NCBI RefSeq assembly: GCF_030272615.1 | Contig: NC_081415.1 | Location: 370,817,809-370,881,808 of the forward strand | Origin: Cryptomeria japonica | Lineage: Eukaryota; Streptophyta; Pinopsida; Cupressales; Cupressaceae | Reading direction: 5' to 3' | Length of the DNA: 64,000 bases | Shown here: in pieces, positions 1 through 10,832 of the stretch | Layout of the letters: every line of letters starts with the position of its first letter | How positions within the stretch are numbered: position 1 is the stretch's first letter | The notes under the pieces: generated by a model | Databases searched by the model: none | Told to the model about the DNA's origin: nothing | Seen by the model: the letters and a program-made list of their open reading frames with translations, nothing else | Translations under genes and position numbers: made by a program

Positions 1-190
1 GACCCTTGGCTTTTCGGTCCATAACATTATACTGAGCTGCCACAGTAGGATCTGAGGGCCTTTGGACATTCGCATCAACAGCATCCCAAAGATCTCAATC
101 TATTAGCAGATCTTCCATCTTCAACTTCCACATCTCAAAATTACTTCCATTAAATTTCTCCACCTCTATTCTCCCTGACGAACTCGCCAT
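1..190 (-). pseudogene. copia gag polyprotein, N-terminal fragment with a stop
   Basis: Starting from the ATG at 190-188 the frame reads MASSSGRIEVEKFNGSN and continues with FEMWKLKMEDLL, the typical opening of the UBN2-type gag of plant copia elements (a capsid-forming protein of the virus-like particle). An in-frame TGA follows the LLID stretch near position 94, so this copy cannot make full-length Gag. The frame is otherwise open to the window edge. Known from the family: the ATG lies just after the PBS and leader, as it does here. Recognition is from the N-terminal motif only, because the rest is outside the window. Confidence 0.8.
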
Positions 191-300
191 CTGAATATTC
201 CTACAACAAGACCAAAAAGTGTCTTCTGCACAAGCTCCCACTCAAATCTGGATTAGTTCAAAAAACCCAACTGCCCACAATTGAAACCAAAGGTGATCAG

Positions 301-312
301 GCTCTGATACCA
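301..312 (-). other. Primer binding site (initiator Met tRNA type)
   Basis: The minus strand reads TGGTATCAGAGC, the standard copia primer binding site, two bases inside the LTR end. It fixes the element's orientation and the inner LTR boundary. Confidence 0.9.
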
Positions 313-314
313 CT

Positions 315-1210
315 TGTAAGGAAGTTTAGTAGCGGAAACAACTTCCTACACTAACTTTGAGAGGAGGGTAATGCAAAACTTTTTCAGATCATTACAACAG
401 TTACAGAAAAATAGAAATAGATATAATAGCATTCATACCACAACACAATGATTTACATGGGGAAAACCCTTTCGGGAGAAAAAACCCCACACTCCAAAAG
501 TAGCTCAATATTTTATTCAGCAATCAAAAATAGATTACAACATACTTGCAGAGCAAGCTCTTCACAAGAGTACCACTAATCAGATATTCAAAGGCAACTC
601 AATAGCCATAAGACTCTCTTCCACAACCTCTATCTCACACACCTCATAAATAGGAGATACAATACAGGAAACCGTCAAACGGTATTACAAAACCATGGGC
701 TAAAACCACCCAATAAGGTGTAGCCGACCTTATCTCCCTTCTAGATGCCCTATGACATGTTAAAGCACACATCAACACGTGTAGCTCCCTTTTACAGCTC
801 ATTTATGTATCCGATACAGATTATTTTTCCTATTTCAGGAGTACAAACTTCCGGAGGCCATAACTTGAGAACCGGGTGTCCGATTGATGAACCGTTTGAA
901 GCGTCGGAAAGCTCGCAAAGTGCTCTATCACCTTGTAACCCGCTGCATTGGTTATGGCCACTTTTCAGGGCGTTTTGGAGCCTCTAAAGCCTCCAAAATT
1001 AAGTTTAAACATTTTATCGCACCCCTCCAAGACGAAAACTTTAATATCTTCAAAACTAGCTGTGACCTTGCGATGAAACTTTACCGGAATGCTTATTTAG
1101 CTAACCAGAAGCTTCAGGGAGAGTTTCGCATCATTTCATGCTCAAATGAAAACTTACTATAAATAGTAACCTTGCATAAATGCAAGGTTGAGACACCATT
1201 TTTCCCAACA
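315..1210 (-). repeat. 5' LTR of left-edge copia element
   Basis: About 896 bp, bounded on the plus strand by TGTAAGG and CCCAACA, i.e. TG...CA ends with short inverted termini. It contains the GGGAAAACCC...GGGAG module that recurs in the other copia-type LTRs of this window. Open frames at 745-987 and 884-1162 lie inside it and are not considered genes. Confidence 0.8.
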
Positions 1211-1216
1211 GGAGAT

Positions 1217-2050
1217 TGTTGGCATTATACACTCAGAGGAGAATAGTTGATGTTGTCATTGATGGCAACCAACTGGTAACATGGTTCATAGGCTATACCG
1301 GCAATAAACTTCACCTACTAGCACCGACAATTACAACAAAGGTTATTCACACCGACATCCAGTTACACCGGCAGCAGACCATACAGGCACTCCAAGCTGA
1401 GTTGGAAATAATATTATTTTATAATGTAATTATATTTGTATAGCCGACATGATGTATTGTAAAGACTCATATAAGTATGAGATCTTGTAGGTCATTTTGA
1501 AAAGTAATTAGGTATGTATGTAAGCGAATAAGTGTATATGCATTTTGATGTAATTATTTTATGAGAGAATAAGAGCAAAGCAAAGCAAGGTTTATGGCAG
1601 AGGTATCAGATAGAGCTTAAACTGGTACTAAATCCAGCATTGCAGATGCTATTTTGAGCAGTACATTGTTATTGGATTTAATCATCCAATTGTGTAGTCA
1701 GTGAGACTCCATTTTTGTATTGAACAGTGAGCTCTAGGTAGTTGGCCTTCCCGCATGTGTAGTCCCCTATTGTACTGAGTAATATTTATTCATATTGGCT
1801 AGTGAGTAAATATTGTGGGTCACAAATCCCACTGAGATTTTCCCCCTACCGGGTTTCCTCACCAAAAATATCTATATTATGGTGTGCATTGATGCTTATT
1901 CTTTTGTTTCTCTTTACTACATTACTATTTTCTTACTGGTATATTAATTTGGGTTATAAAGTTGCAAACAAGTGTAAACATTTCATCTACTAGTTAGACA
2001 CTGATTCACCCCCCCTCTCAGTGTCTTTGGGACTAACCTGGCATCTATTA
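1217..2050 (+). repeat. copia-type LTR, probably the 3' LTR of a disrupted element
   Basis: Begins TGTTGGCATTATAC directly after GGAGAT, which looks like the last bases of a polypurine tract. It carries the modules seen in the LTR at 44877-45957: a gagcttaaac block, a gtgagactcc block, a ctctaggtagttggcctt block, a ttttccccctaccgggttt block, and near the end ACTGATTCAC followed by a C run and CTCTCAGT. The right end is an estimate from alignment with that other LTR. No PBS follows, consistent with a 3' LTR. Confidence 0.75.
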
Positions 2051-3360
2051 AATTATCTCTCATTCACACAACAAGAATGCATCCAACACTTGAATCTCTT
2101 GAGCACTTCTACTACCATCAAGCAATCTTGAGCAAATTTGGTTAATAGTAGTTGGGTTATTGCTTATCTCTTTGTTTTATGTTGTTTTTCTTCCCTTTTT
2201 ATCCAATCTTGATGTTTTGTTGATTTGTTTAGTTTTTGAGTATTTTTTATTATTGTTTATGCTCCTTGAAACTCACATTTTGGCATGCACATTCTTATAT
2301 GCCTCGTAGGACCCACGTCACGGGTCTCTTTCTAATCACTTTTGGCTTTTTAAAGCTCTCATAGTTTACAGGTTGTAGATTGGCAGATGTTCACACACAT
2401 TAGCATATCTTCTCTTGAATCGATAGATTGTCATACCAGAATATCATTGACTGATAATCAATGGATGTGCTATGTAGATTAGTGGATCTTCTTTATATTC
2501 TAGCGGAAGCACCTAAAGATTTGGGCAGATATGCTTTGACATTGGGCAGACACGATAACAAATTTGCATGATTAAAGTCTCTTTGCAAATCAACAGAAAT
2601 GCTTAATACTCTATTGGACTCACAAATACTTTAGCGTATAGGCATATCACTCTAGTGGATTCGCACAATCAACAAATCTGCTCTGTTATCAAAAATCTAG
2701 GAATACTACAACTATCTATTTTGGAAAATATGCTTTAAGGTTTTGGTGGATTTACTCTATTGATTAGTGGATTTGCGATAGTTCTGTGGATAAGGTTTCA
2801 TGCATTAGCAGATTTTCTATATATATATATATGCTCCCAGTTTGATTATTCAGACTAACCTACTAACGTTTAATTTTGTGATCAAGTGAGATTGTTGTGC
2901 AACTTTCTCCACTTATTGAATACCCCTCAAAAAAATAAGAAAACACTAATATATTGGTATTTGTAGGACCACATTGTGAAGAAAAGGGGAAACTACTGAC
3001 ATATTTTCTACAAGGCGTAGTCAAAGAAAAGCATTTGGACCACTAATTTAGAAACTCTTCAATTTACTAAGGGAATATACAATTGTCTACCATCTTTGGT
3101 GTGTTTGCAAAAAAATGTTTCATGAGTGAGTGTGTGCATATCCTCTCCCCTCACCTTCACAGATCTTAGGTGTAAGAGAAACACACATGAGCTCCTTTTT
3201 ATTTTTGATAGGAGGCCTTTTTGGGGATTTCATCACCCTAAAGGATGAACTTAACTACACATTCTGGCAAGGTATATAAAGGGCTGAGAACTAATGTTGT
3301 AGCCAAATCCTCTCACATCATGTTTAGTGAAATCTCGAAGCTTGGGTTATACCATGATAG
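2051..3360. other. Non-coding host sequence with degenerate short-motif array
   Basis: No credible coding region. From about 2370 to 2860 there is a loose run of variants of ggcagat / gtggattt / agcaaat words spaced roughly 15-30 bp apart, plus an (AT)n tract at about 2820-2832. The same kind of array resumes at 11340-12080 on the far side of the complete copia element, so both stretches probably belonged to one older repeat split by that insertion. The last five bases, GATAG (3356-3360), are the left target duplication. Confidence 0.6.
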
Positions 3361-4894
3361 TGTTATTGTGAGGATCCGATTATTACTAAGAGGGGGGGGG
3401 GTTAATTAGTGATAACAATAAACTTCAATCTTTCACCAATCTAAAAATATTTCTCAAAGACAGTTCATAAATAGTACCAGTAACTACTCAATCAATCACT
3501 TAAAGCAGATTTACCAAACTACTCATTCATGTGTCCATCAACATGTAAGCAATGTAAAGATATAAAATCCAAACATAGACAAATCAACCACCATATGAAA
3601 ATTTATATTTTTCATGTGGAAACCCAAATGGGAAAAACCGCGGTGCAAATTGTTACCCATAAAATTTACACTCTTTCGAAATGCACCTTGTTAAAGGCCT
3701 AGCTCAATTAGGAGCTTTACAATAATGCCCGGTTCAGAGCAGACCCTGTTAGGAGTCACCTGATGAAGGGATTTTAACCTTAGCCCTATTAGGAACTCTA
3801 CCCTATTAGGAGTAACCTTGCTAAAGGATTTAAACCCAAATTAATGAGCCACCCAGTGAAGGGATTTACAAGATCAACCCTGTTAGGACCTACCCGGTTA
3901 AGGGATTTTAATACTACTACAACTGTTAGGAAACAACAGGTAAACAATCTGATCAATGCACTCTCTGCTTGCTAGTACAGATCCATTTAAGCTCCAATCT
4001 TCTTCACACACACAGACATCTCAATCTGGTTCGACACACTCTACTTCTCTGATCACCAACATAAAATCTCTTCTCAAACTTGACCTAAATACACTTTTCA
4101 AGTGGGTCAGTTACATAAACCTAACCAGATTTAAAACACATTGAATTAACATCATAGATCATATCAGATCATTACAAATCATTACAGATCATCATACATA
4201 TCATTACAACAAATTTCAAGACAATTACAACCATTGAATGATCATAACACATCACAATACATCGATCTGATAAGTTGTCAAACCCTTATCACATTCTGCT
4301 AAGCACTTGATTGTATCCCAATAAATTCGCTCCTTGTACACACTTAAATGCAATCTTATCATCACACATGAATTGTAACATGACACCACTAAGTAATGAA
4401 CATGATAAGATTCACAGCCAAACCATAAATCATTACCGGTTAAAGATCTTGTTACCGATTCTCAAACCCTGCACTGAATATACAATAGTCAATTACAAAC
4501 ATGACTTTTGGTTTGCCAAACATGATGTGGTACCTATCACAGACTCATTATATTGTCATAAGAATACATTCCAAACTACAACACCTAAGTCACACAGATT
4601 TCTACCGCAATCATCTCCTTCACTGTTCCTGCTTACTGATTCACTGTCAACTTAGCAAACATTCCATTTTTAGTTAGGCTTAGATAACTTGGATAAATTA
4701 GATAATTTAGATGATATACCAAACACAAACAAACGTGGTTTCCATCAATGACAACACAAATAACTAATCATAAAGCATCATAACACAATTATATCATCAC
4801 CAACAGTCCATCAATATATCATCACCAACAGTCCATCAATATCCTCATATCAACCTTTATCGGTACATCATCATCTCCATCAGTTATGCCAATA
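3361..4894 (-). repeat. 3' LTR of complete copia element
   Basis: 1,534 bp on the plus strand, from TGTTATTGTGAGG to GTTATGCCAATA (the terminal CA is mutated to TA). It holds a ten-G run in AAGAG(G)nTTAATTAGTGATAAC, an AACCCAAATGGGAAAAACC module, and at about 3680-3920 a series of tttaggag / aagggatttt repeats. Directly beyond its right end the minus strand reads AAAGGGGGAGAT, the polypurine tract. Confidence 0.92.
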
Positions 4895-4906
4895 ATCTCC
4901 CCCTTT
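4895..4906 (-). other. Polypurine tract of complete copia element
   Basis: The minus strand reads AAAGGGGGAGAT right before the LTR. It is the same tract found before the LTRs at 22002, 50153 and 63237, and is where plus-strand cDNA synthesis starts in this group. Confidence 0.85.
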
Positions 4907-5227
4907 GGAATTGATGGCAATACTAAAAGAATGCAATAACTAGAACAATCAACTGATTACAAATATCAGGAACTCATCATGTCATGATGTACTAATCTAT
5001 GCTTCACTTGATCTTCTCCTCCTTTGCATTATTTCATTGTTCTTCTCCCCCTTTGACAACAATGCCAAAGGTGCAAAGGCATCTTCTGTCTTCATTTTTG
5101 TTGCTACTATCTCCATCATTTTTGTGTGCCTCACCTTAGTTGCTCCCCCTGAGGAGTAGCTCACTTCTTATTAGTCTACAATGAAAGATATTCAACAAGT
5201 CCATTGGATTGATGCTTCCACATCTTT
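4907..5227 (-). other. 3' untranslated region of complete copia element
   Basis: Between the RNase H stop and the polypurine tract. Non-coding. The minus strand has several extra purine-rich GGGGGAG-like words, including stretches near 5047 and 5145, similar to the 3' region of the copia element ending at 63236. Confidence 0.6.
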
Positions 5228-5791
5228 TTAGTTGACCTTGGGTAGGGGTATAACCCCTAACTTACCTCTGAGATATTCAAAGGTAGCCTTAGGTAATGGC
5301 TTAGTGAATATATCTGCCAACTGCTTCTTACTTGACACATGCTCCAATCTCACTTTCTTTTCCTGAAATCTTTCTCTTAGAAAGTGATACTTCAATTCAA
5401 TATGTTTAGTCCTAGCATGTAGTACTGGGCTCTTTTAAATGTTTATAGCACTAGTGTTATCACAATGTATGATCACCGATTCTATCATATCCTGCTTGAA
5501 TCCTTCCAAGACATGTCTCATCCATATAGATTTTGTACAATTCATGGATGCAACCACATATTTTGCTTATGTTTTAGACTGAGAAATACAAGTTTGCTTC
5601 TTATTGGTCCAAGATACCAGTCTACGACCTAGAAAGAATGCACCACCAGTTGTGCTCTTTCGGTCATCTACATTACCTACCCAATCAACATCAGTGAATA
5701 CCTGCAAAGAAAAATTTCCTCTATATGGATACCATAATCCATAGTCAATTATCCCTCTAAGATATCTGAATATTCTCTTCACTGTTGTCAT
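5228..5791 (-). pseudogene. copia RNase H domain
   Basis: RNase H degrades the RNA strand of the RNA/DNA hybrid during reverse transcription. From the region near 5791 the minus frame reads KRIFRYLRG, YGLWYP, TDVDWVGNVDDRKSTTG and FFLGRRLVSW, the usual copia C-terminal sequence. Beyond an in-frame TAA (5567-5569) the same frame continues with KYVVASMNC, IIHCDNTSAIN, TKHIELKYHFLRE and ADIFTKPLPK, ending at the stop at 5228-5230. A second TAA replaces a residue after the SAIN motif. Upstream, toward RT, this frame is offset by at least one frameshift from the reverse transcriptase frame (between about 6048 and 5791). Confidence 0.88.
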
Positions 5792-6047
5792 ATGTGTCTC
5801 CTTAGGGCTCTTCTAAAATCTTGTTACTAAACCAACTGCATGGGCAATATCCGGTCTACTATGAACAACATAGTGAACTTTCCCAATCATAGATCTGTAT
5901 TCCTTCTCATCCACTGAGGGTGAATCGTCTTCTTTTGACAATTTGCAGCCTATAACCATAGGTGTTCCAACCAGTTTAGAGTCTTTCATTCCAAAAGTCT
6001 TAACACTTCCTTCACATACTTAGACTAACTGATAAAAATACCACCTT

Positions 6048-6776
6048 TCATATGTTGTATCTGCAAACCAATGAAATTGTTATCTCACCTATTAGAGACA
6101 TCTCAAACTCTTCCTTCATCTCTTCTGCAAAATTTAGACTCATATCATCATTTCCTCCAAATATGATGTCATCAACAAATACTTCTGCAAACAACATTTT
6201 GTCTCCTTCAGTCTTAAAATAAATATTGTCGTCCCCATTGGTTCTTTGAAATCCTATCTTTATCATATGTGCATGAAGTCTCTCAAACCATGCCCTTAGT
6301 GCTTTCTTCAATCCATATAATGCTTTATGCAGTTTGCATACCATATCCTTATCTTCTGTCAATGCAAAACCATCTGGTTGTTCAATATACACCTCTTCTT
6401 CAAGAATACCATTCATAAATGCTCACTTTACATCCATTTGATAAACTTTAAAACCTTTAAAGGCTACAAATGCAAGTAGCATTCTAACTCCTTCAAGCCT
6501 AGCAATCGGTGTAAAGGTCTCTCCGTAATCTTCACCTTCTTCTTGTGCATACCCTTGGCAAACTAGTCTTGCCTTGTTTCTAAATACCCACTTTGTACCA
6601 ATCACATTTGTATCTTCAGGTCTAGGAACAAGTGACCAAGTGTTTTTCTCAATCTGATCAAGCTCTTCATTCATTGCCTTTATCCAATCATCATCCTTAA
6701 GAGCTTCTCTCACTATCATCGGTTCAACTGTGGAAATCAGACAAGAGATTTCTCTAATTTTTCTTCTAGTCTGCAC
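6048..6776 (-). pseudogene. copia reverse transcriptase (RVT_2) with 11-codon deletion
   Basis: The minus frame carries the RVT_2 landmarks in order: [68 protein letters not shown], the stop TGA replacing the Cys codon of the VKCAF motif (6420-6422), then [20 protein letters not shown] and the catalytic FVDDIIFGG. Compared with the copy at 48655-49014, the segment between two RNK codon triplets is missing: the relative reads [18 protein letters not shown], this copy FRNK-ARL. That fits slippage or recombination between short direct repeats and keeps the frame. The catalytic Asp pair is intact, but the stop and deletion make it inactive. Confidence 0.9.
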
Positions 6777-7973
6777 TCCAGCATTCTTGTCACCTATTAT
6801 CTGGTCTTCAAAATTATTTAACCTTACATACCTAGGTCTAACCTATTCCGGTGCAATAACCTCTTTTTGTTCTTCATCTACTAGTTGAGCATCTTTCTCT
6901 GCACTGTTCTACTCAACATCTTTCTGCACTTCCGGTTCAATAATCACAAGTTTTTGTTCATCATTTGCTAGATTAGATTTGTTGGTATCATCAGATTCAT
7001 CAAAGTATTCATCAACTTTTACATTGACGATTTCCACAATCTTCTTTGTTCTTTTATTGAAACACTTGAAAGCTTTCCTCTTAGTAGAGTAGCCAAGAAA
7101 TGTTCCTTCATCACTTTTAGGGTCAAATTTACCAGTATATTCATCTCTTTTTATAAAACACCTACTGCAAAAAACTTTGAAGTAACTAACATTAGGAGTT
7201 TTACCATACCATAACTCATAGGGTGTCTTGTCATTACCTTTCTTCACCAATACTCGGTTCAATGTGTATACTGCAATGTTGACTGCTTCTCTCCAAAACA
7301 TCTTAGGTACATCTCCCTATATCAGCATAGTCCTTGCTGCTTCAACAATGGTCTGGTTTCTCCTTTCTGCAATTATATTCTATTGTGGTGTCCTTGGAGC
7401 AGATAATTTCCTCTTTATTCCATTTTCATCACAATATCTCACAAACTCATTTGATATAAATTCTCCACCCCGGTTAGATCTCGAGCACTTAATATTCTTA
7501 CCGGTTTCCATTTCTACTAAGGCCTTGAATGCATTGAACTTGCTAAAAGCTTCTGACTTTTCCTTCATAAAATTAACCCACATCATTCTAAGAAAATCAT
7601 CAGTAAATAACATAAAACACTTGTCACCATAAAAACTTCTAGTCCTCATAGGACCACATAAGTCAGTGTGCACCAAATCTAGAATATGCTCAGAAGAAAA
7701 ATATTTACTCTTACAAGAAGATGTAGTCATCTTACCCAACTGACATTCCTTACACATCACATTGTTTGGTTTAACAAGTTGTGGCATACCTATAACCATA
7801 TTTGACTTGTTGACCTTAACCACATTATCAAAGTTCACACGACAAAACCTTCTATGCCATAACCAACTATTTTCAACCTTATCAACCAAACAACTGTTTA
7901 CACTAGCATTCAGATGGAATAAGTTACCTTTAGTGTAGCAATTAATTCTCCTTTGCATCCTAAGGTCCTGCAT
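6777..7973 (-). pseudogene. copia GAG-pre-integrase and integrase
   Basis: Integrase inserts the cDNA into the genome. The minus frame shows the zinc-binding region (WLWHRRFC, then CKECQLGK), with the second His of the HHCC set changed to Arg (FCRVNF). The catalytic core follows: VHTDLCGPM keeps the first Asp, the second is lost (SNRGGEF where SDNGGEF is expected), and the Glu survives in AERRNQTI. In-frame TAG codons sit at about 7377-7379 (after APRTPQ) and in the TML-GDVP stretch just before the WREAV motif. The C-terminal part runs through TPYELWYGKTP, FKVFCSRCF, KFDPKSDEG and FLGYST to 6909; the 6777-6908 linker is degraded. A frameshift near 7910-7973 separates it from gag-protease. Confidence 0.88.
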
Positions 7974-9277
7974 ACTCCATTCTTAAACTCAAGATAATAA
8001 ACTTTATCATTCAATTGACCAACACTCAACAAGTTATGTTTCAAACCTTCAATCCAATATACATTATCAACATTACTTTTACCATTCAAAGAGATAGAAC
8101 CTTTACCTTTTACCATACAAGGTGAATTGTTCCCAAATATTACTACACCACCATCAAATTCTTCAAGAGATATAAACTTGTTCTTATCACCGATCATGTT
8201 GGGTGAGCAACCACTGTCAATAATCCATTCATCATTGTTATCAATGTGAGATACTAAATCCTTCTTCTTAGACAAATCTTCCTTAACAACAACAAAAACA
8301 ATCTCCTCATTGTCTTCATCCTCAGATTCCTCATTAGTAGCACCTTCATCCACTGCAACATAACATTGTTTCTTTTCTTTTCCCTTATATTTTCTAAACT
8401 TTTCTTTTTTATCACTATTAGGATAGTTTGCAACTATATGTCCTATCTTGTTACAAGAGAAACGCTTAGGAGGAAGCTTTCCTTTGTACTTACCAGTGCC
8501 TCCAGGAAGTCTTTTTCCTAATAGAGCTTCGAACTCCATCAGATTATCTTCATAATCCACATTAGCTTTACTACTGCCATGATGACTTGACCTGCATTCA
8601 TGACTATGACAAACATCTTTCTCTTTTCTCACTGGTATACTGGATATTGATGCTTTGAAAGAAGATTTTGTCTTAGGTACACTATTATTAAAACTATTCA
8701 ACTCAAAAGCAGTGAGCTTACCAATCAAAGAATCAACGATGACCTTATCATTACTAACTGACCTCAACTCTTGAATAGCACACACTCTAATGGCATAGGT
8801 AGGCAATAAGGCTCTAAGTATTTTACTCACCATAGTGTCTTCATCTATAGTACCATGAGCACTTTTAATTCCACCGAAAACTTCTTTTATCCTTTGTCCA
8901 TACTAAGTGATATTTTGTCCTTCCATCATTCTCATATCATCAAATTTTCCTCTAAGGCTTTCTTCTTTAGCATTTTCAACATGCTTATCACCACCATAGA
9001 TTAATTCTAACTTCTCCCAAACTTCAAAAGCAGTTTCTAAACCATTTACATCAATATGTTCAATATCAGAAAGTGTACTTAGAATGGCTTCTAATGCTTG
9101 AATGCTTTTTTTCTACTCCTTAAGCTAATCTTCTGTTAGAGGACCGATAGGAGGCACACACTTAGTAATAACATGCTGCCAAAACTGAACACCCATACCT
9201 TTGATGTAAATCTTCATTCTGTCACTCCATATTCTGTATTTGTCCTTAGTGAATTTGGGACCCTCCTTCTTCATCAT
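7910..9277 (-). pseudogene. copia gag and aspartic protease
   Basis: From the ATG at 9277-9275 (second Met adjacent) the frame reads KFTKDKYRIWSDRMKIYIKG and continues in frame for about 455 codons. Three or four TAG stops fall in the first 150 codons, mostly where Gln or Trp is expected. The gag core includes LEAILSTLSDIEHI, AFEVWEKLELIYGG, MVSKILRALLP and LIGKLTAFEL. The zinc knuckle is broken: RFSCNKIGHIVANYP lacks the first and last Cys. The protease motif WIIDSGCSPNMIGDK keeps the DSG catalytic triad, followed by the usual KGKGSISLNGK and GLKHNLLSVGQL. A frameshift near 7930 ends the frame before the pre-integrase domain. Confidence 0.88.
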
Positions 9278-9328
9278 CTTTGGATATTTTCCTCAAGTGG
9301 TTAAGCTTCTGCACAAAGAGGACCTAAT

Positions 9329-9340
9329 TCTCTAATACCA
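9329..9340 (-). other. Primer binding site of complete copia element
   Basis: The minus strand reads TGGTATTAGAGA, two bases inside the LTR. This is the copia initiator-Met tRNA site TGGTATCAGAGC with two changes. Confidence 0.85.
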
Positions 9341-9342
9341 AT

Positions 9343-10827
9343 TATTATTGTGAGGATCCAGTTATTACTGAGAGGGGGGGGGGTGAATCAGTGATAACAA
9401 TAAGCTGCAATCTTTCACCAATCTGAAAACACTTCTAAAAAATAGTTCATAACTAGTACCGGTAACTACTCAATCAATCACTTAAAGTAGATTTACCAAA
9501 CTACTCGTCCATGTGTCCATCAACATGTAAGAAATGTAAAGATATCAAATCCACACATAAACAAATTAACCACCATATGAACACTGATATTTTTCATGTG
9601 GAAACCCAAATGGGAAAAACCACGGTGGGAATTGGTACCCACAAAATTTCAACTCTTTTGGAATGTGCCCTGTTAAAGGCCTAGCCCAATTAGGAGCTTT
9701 ACAATAATGCTCGGTTAAGAGAAGACCCTATTAGGAGTCACCCAGTGAAGGGATTTTAATCTCAGCCCTATTAGGAGCTCTACCCTATTAGAAGTAACCT
9801 TTCTAAAATATTTAAACCTAAATTAATGAGCCACCTGGTGAAGGGATTTACAAGATCACGCCTGTTAGGACCTACCCAGTTAAGGGATTTTAATACTATT
9901 GCAACTATTAGGAAACAACAGGTAAATGATCTGATCAATGCACTCTTTGCTTGCTAGTAAAAATCCATTTCAGCTTCAATCTTCTTTGCACATGCAGACA
10001 TCTCAATATGGTTCGACACACTCTACTTCTTTGATCACCGACACAAAATCTCTTCTCAAACTTGACCTAAATATACTTTTCAAGTAGGTCGGTTACATAA
10101 CCCTAACCAAATTCAAAATACATTGAATTAAAATCATAGATCATATTAGATCATTACAAATCATTACAGATCATTACAACAGATTTCAAGACAATTACAG
10201 TTGTTGAATGATCATAACACATCACCGCACATCGATTTGATAAGTTGTTAAACCCTTATCACATTCTGCTAAGGACTTTGTTGTTTCCCAAGAAATTTGC
10301 TCCTTGTACGTGCTTAAATGCAATCTTATCATCACACACAAATTCTAACACGTTACCACTAAGTAGTGAACATGATAAGATTCATCGCCAAATCATAAAT
10401 CATTACAGGTTAAAGATCTTGTTACCGATTCTCAAACCCTGCACTGAATATACAACAACCAAATTACAAACATGACTTCTGATTCTCCAAACATGATGTG
10501 GTACCTATCATAGACTCATTATAATGTCATAAGAATACATTCCAAACTGCAATCATCTCCTTCGTTGTTCCTGCTTACCGGTTCACTGTCAACTTAGCAA
10601 ACATTCTATTTCTGGTTAGGCTTAGATAACTTAGATAACTTAGATGATATACCAAACATAAAAAAACATGATTGCCATCAATGACAACACAAATAACTGA
10701 TCATAAAGTATCATATCTTAATTATATCATCACCAACAGTCCATCAATACATCATCACCAATAGTCCATCAATATCCTCATATCAACCTTTACCAGTAAA
10801 TCATCATTTCCATTAGTTATGCCAATA
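9343..10827 (-). repeat. 5' LTR of complete copia element
   Basis: 1,485 bp, aligning along its whole length with 3361-4894. Starts TATTATTGTGAGG (TG mutated to TA) and ends GTTATGCCAATA, followed by the target duplication GATAG. Also has a ten-G run (about 9375-9384). Confidence 0.92.
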
Positions 10828-10832
10828 GATAG

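Larger units (their letters stand above)
1..1210 (-). mobile_element. Ty1/copia element, 5' portion (runs off left edge)
   Basis: A minus-strand copia element enters the window from the left. Reading the minus strand there is an LTR (1210 to 315), a primer binding site complementary to the initiator methionine tRNA (312-301), a short leader, and the start of gag (190 to 1). Pol and the other LTR lie outside the window. Immediately right of its LTR is GGAGA and then the LTR of a second, plus-strand element, so this copy appears to have landed inside the polypurine tract of that element. The order LTR, PBS, gag is what makes the call; the class follows from the PBS and the gag family. Confidence 0.85.
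3361..10827 (-). mobile_element. Complete degenerate Ty1/copia retrotransposon
   Basis: A 7,467-bp minus-strand element with two LTRs (3361-4894 and 9343-10827), a PBS next to the right LTR, a polypurine tract next to the left LTR, and a gag-PR-IN-RT-RNase H coding order between them, which is the copia order with integrase before reverse transcriptase. It is flanked by an exact 5-bp target duplication, GATAG, at 3356-3360 and 10828-10832, so the boundaries are firm. The coding region (5228-9277) has several in-frame stops and at least two frameshifts, so it is inactive. The two LTRs differ in length by about 50 bp and at many positions, so the insertion is not recent. Confidence 0.95.

Noticed and set aside
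2820-2833. Possible CRISPR, satellite or origin signals at short AT repeats (also 44628-44648)
   Set aside because: Simple (AT)n microsatellites only.
7228-7632. 134-residue plus-strand open frame
   Set aside because: Antisense to the copia integrase coding sequence.
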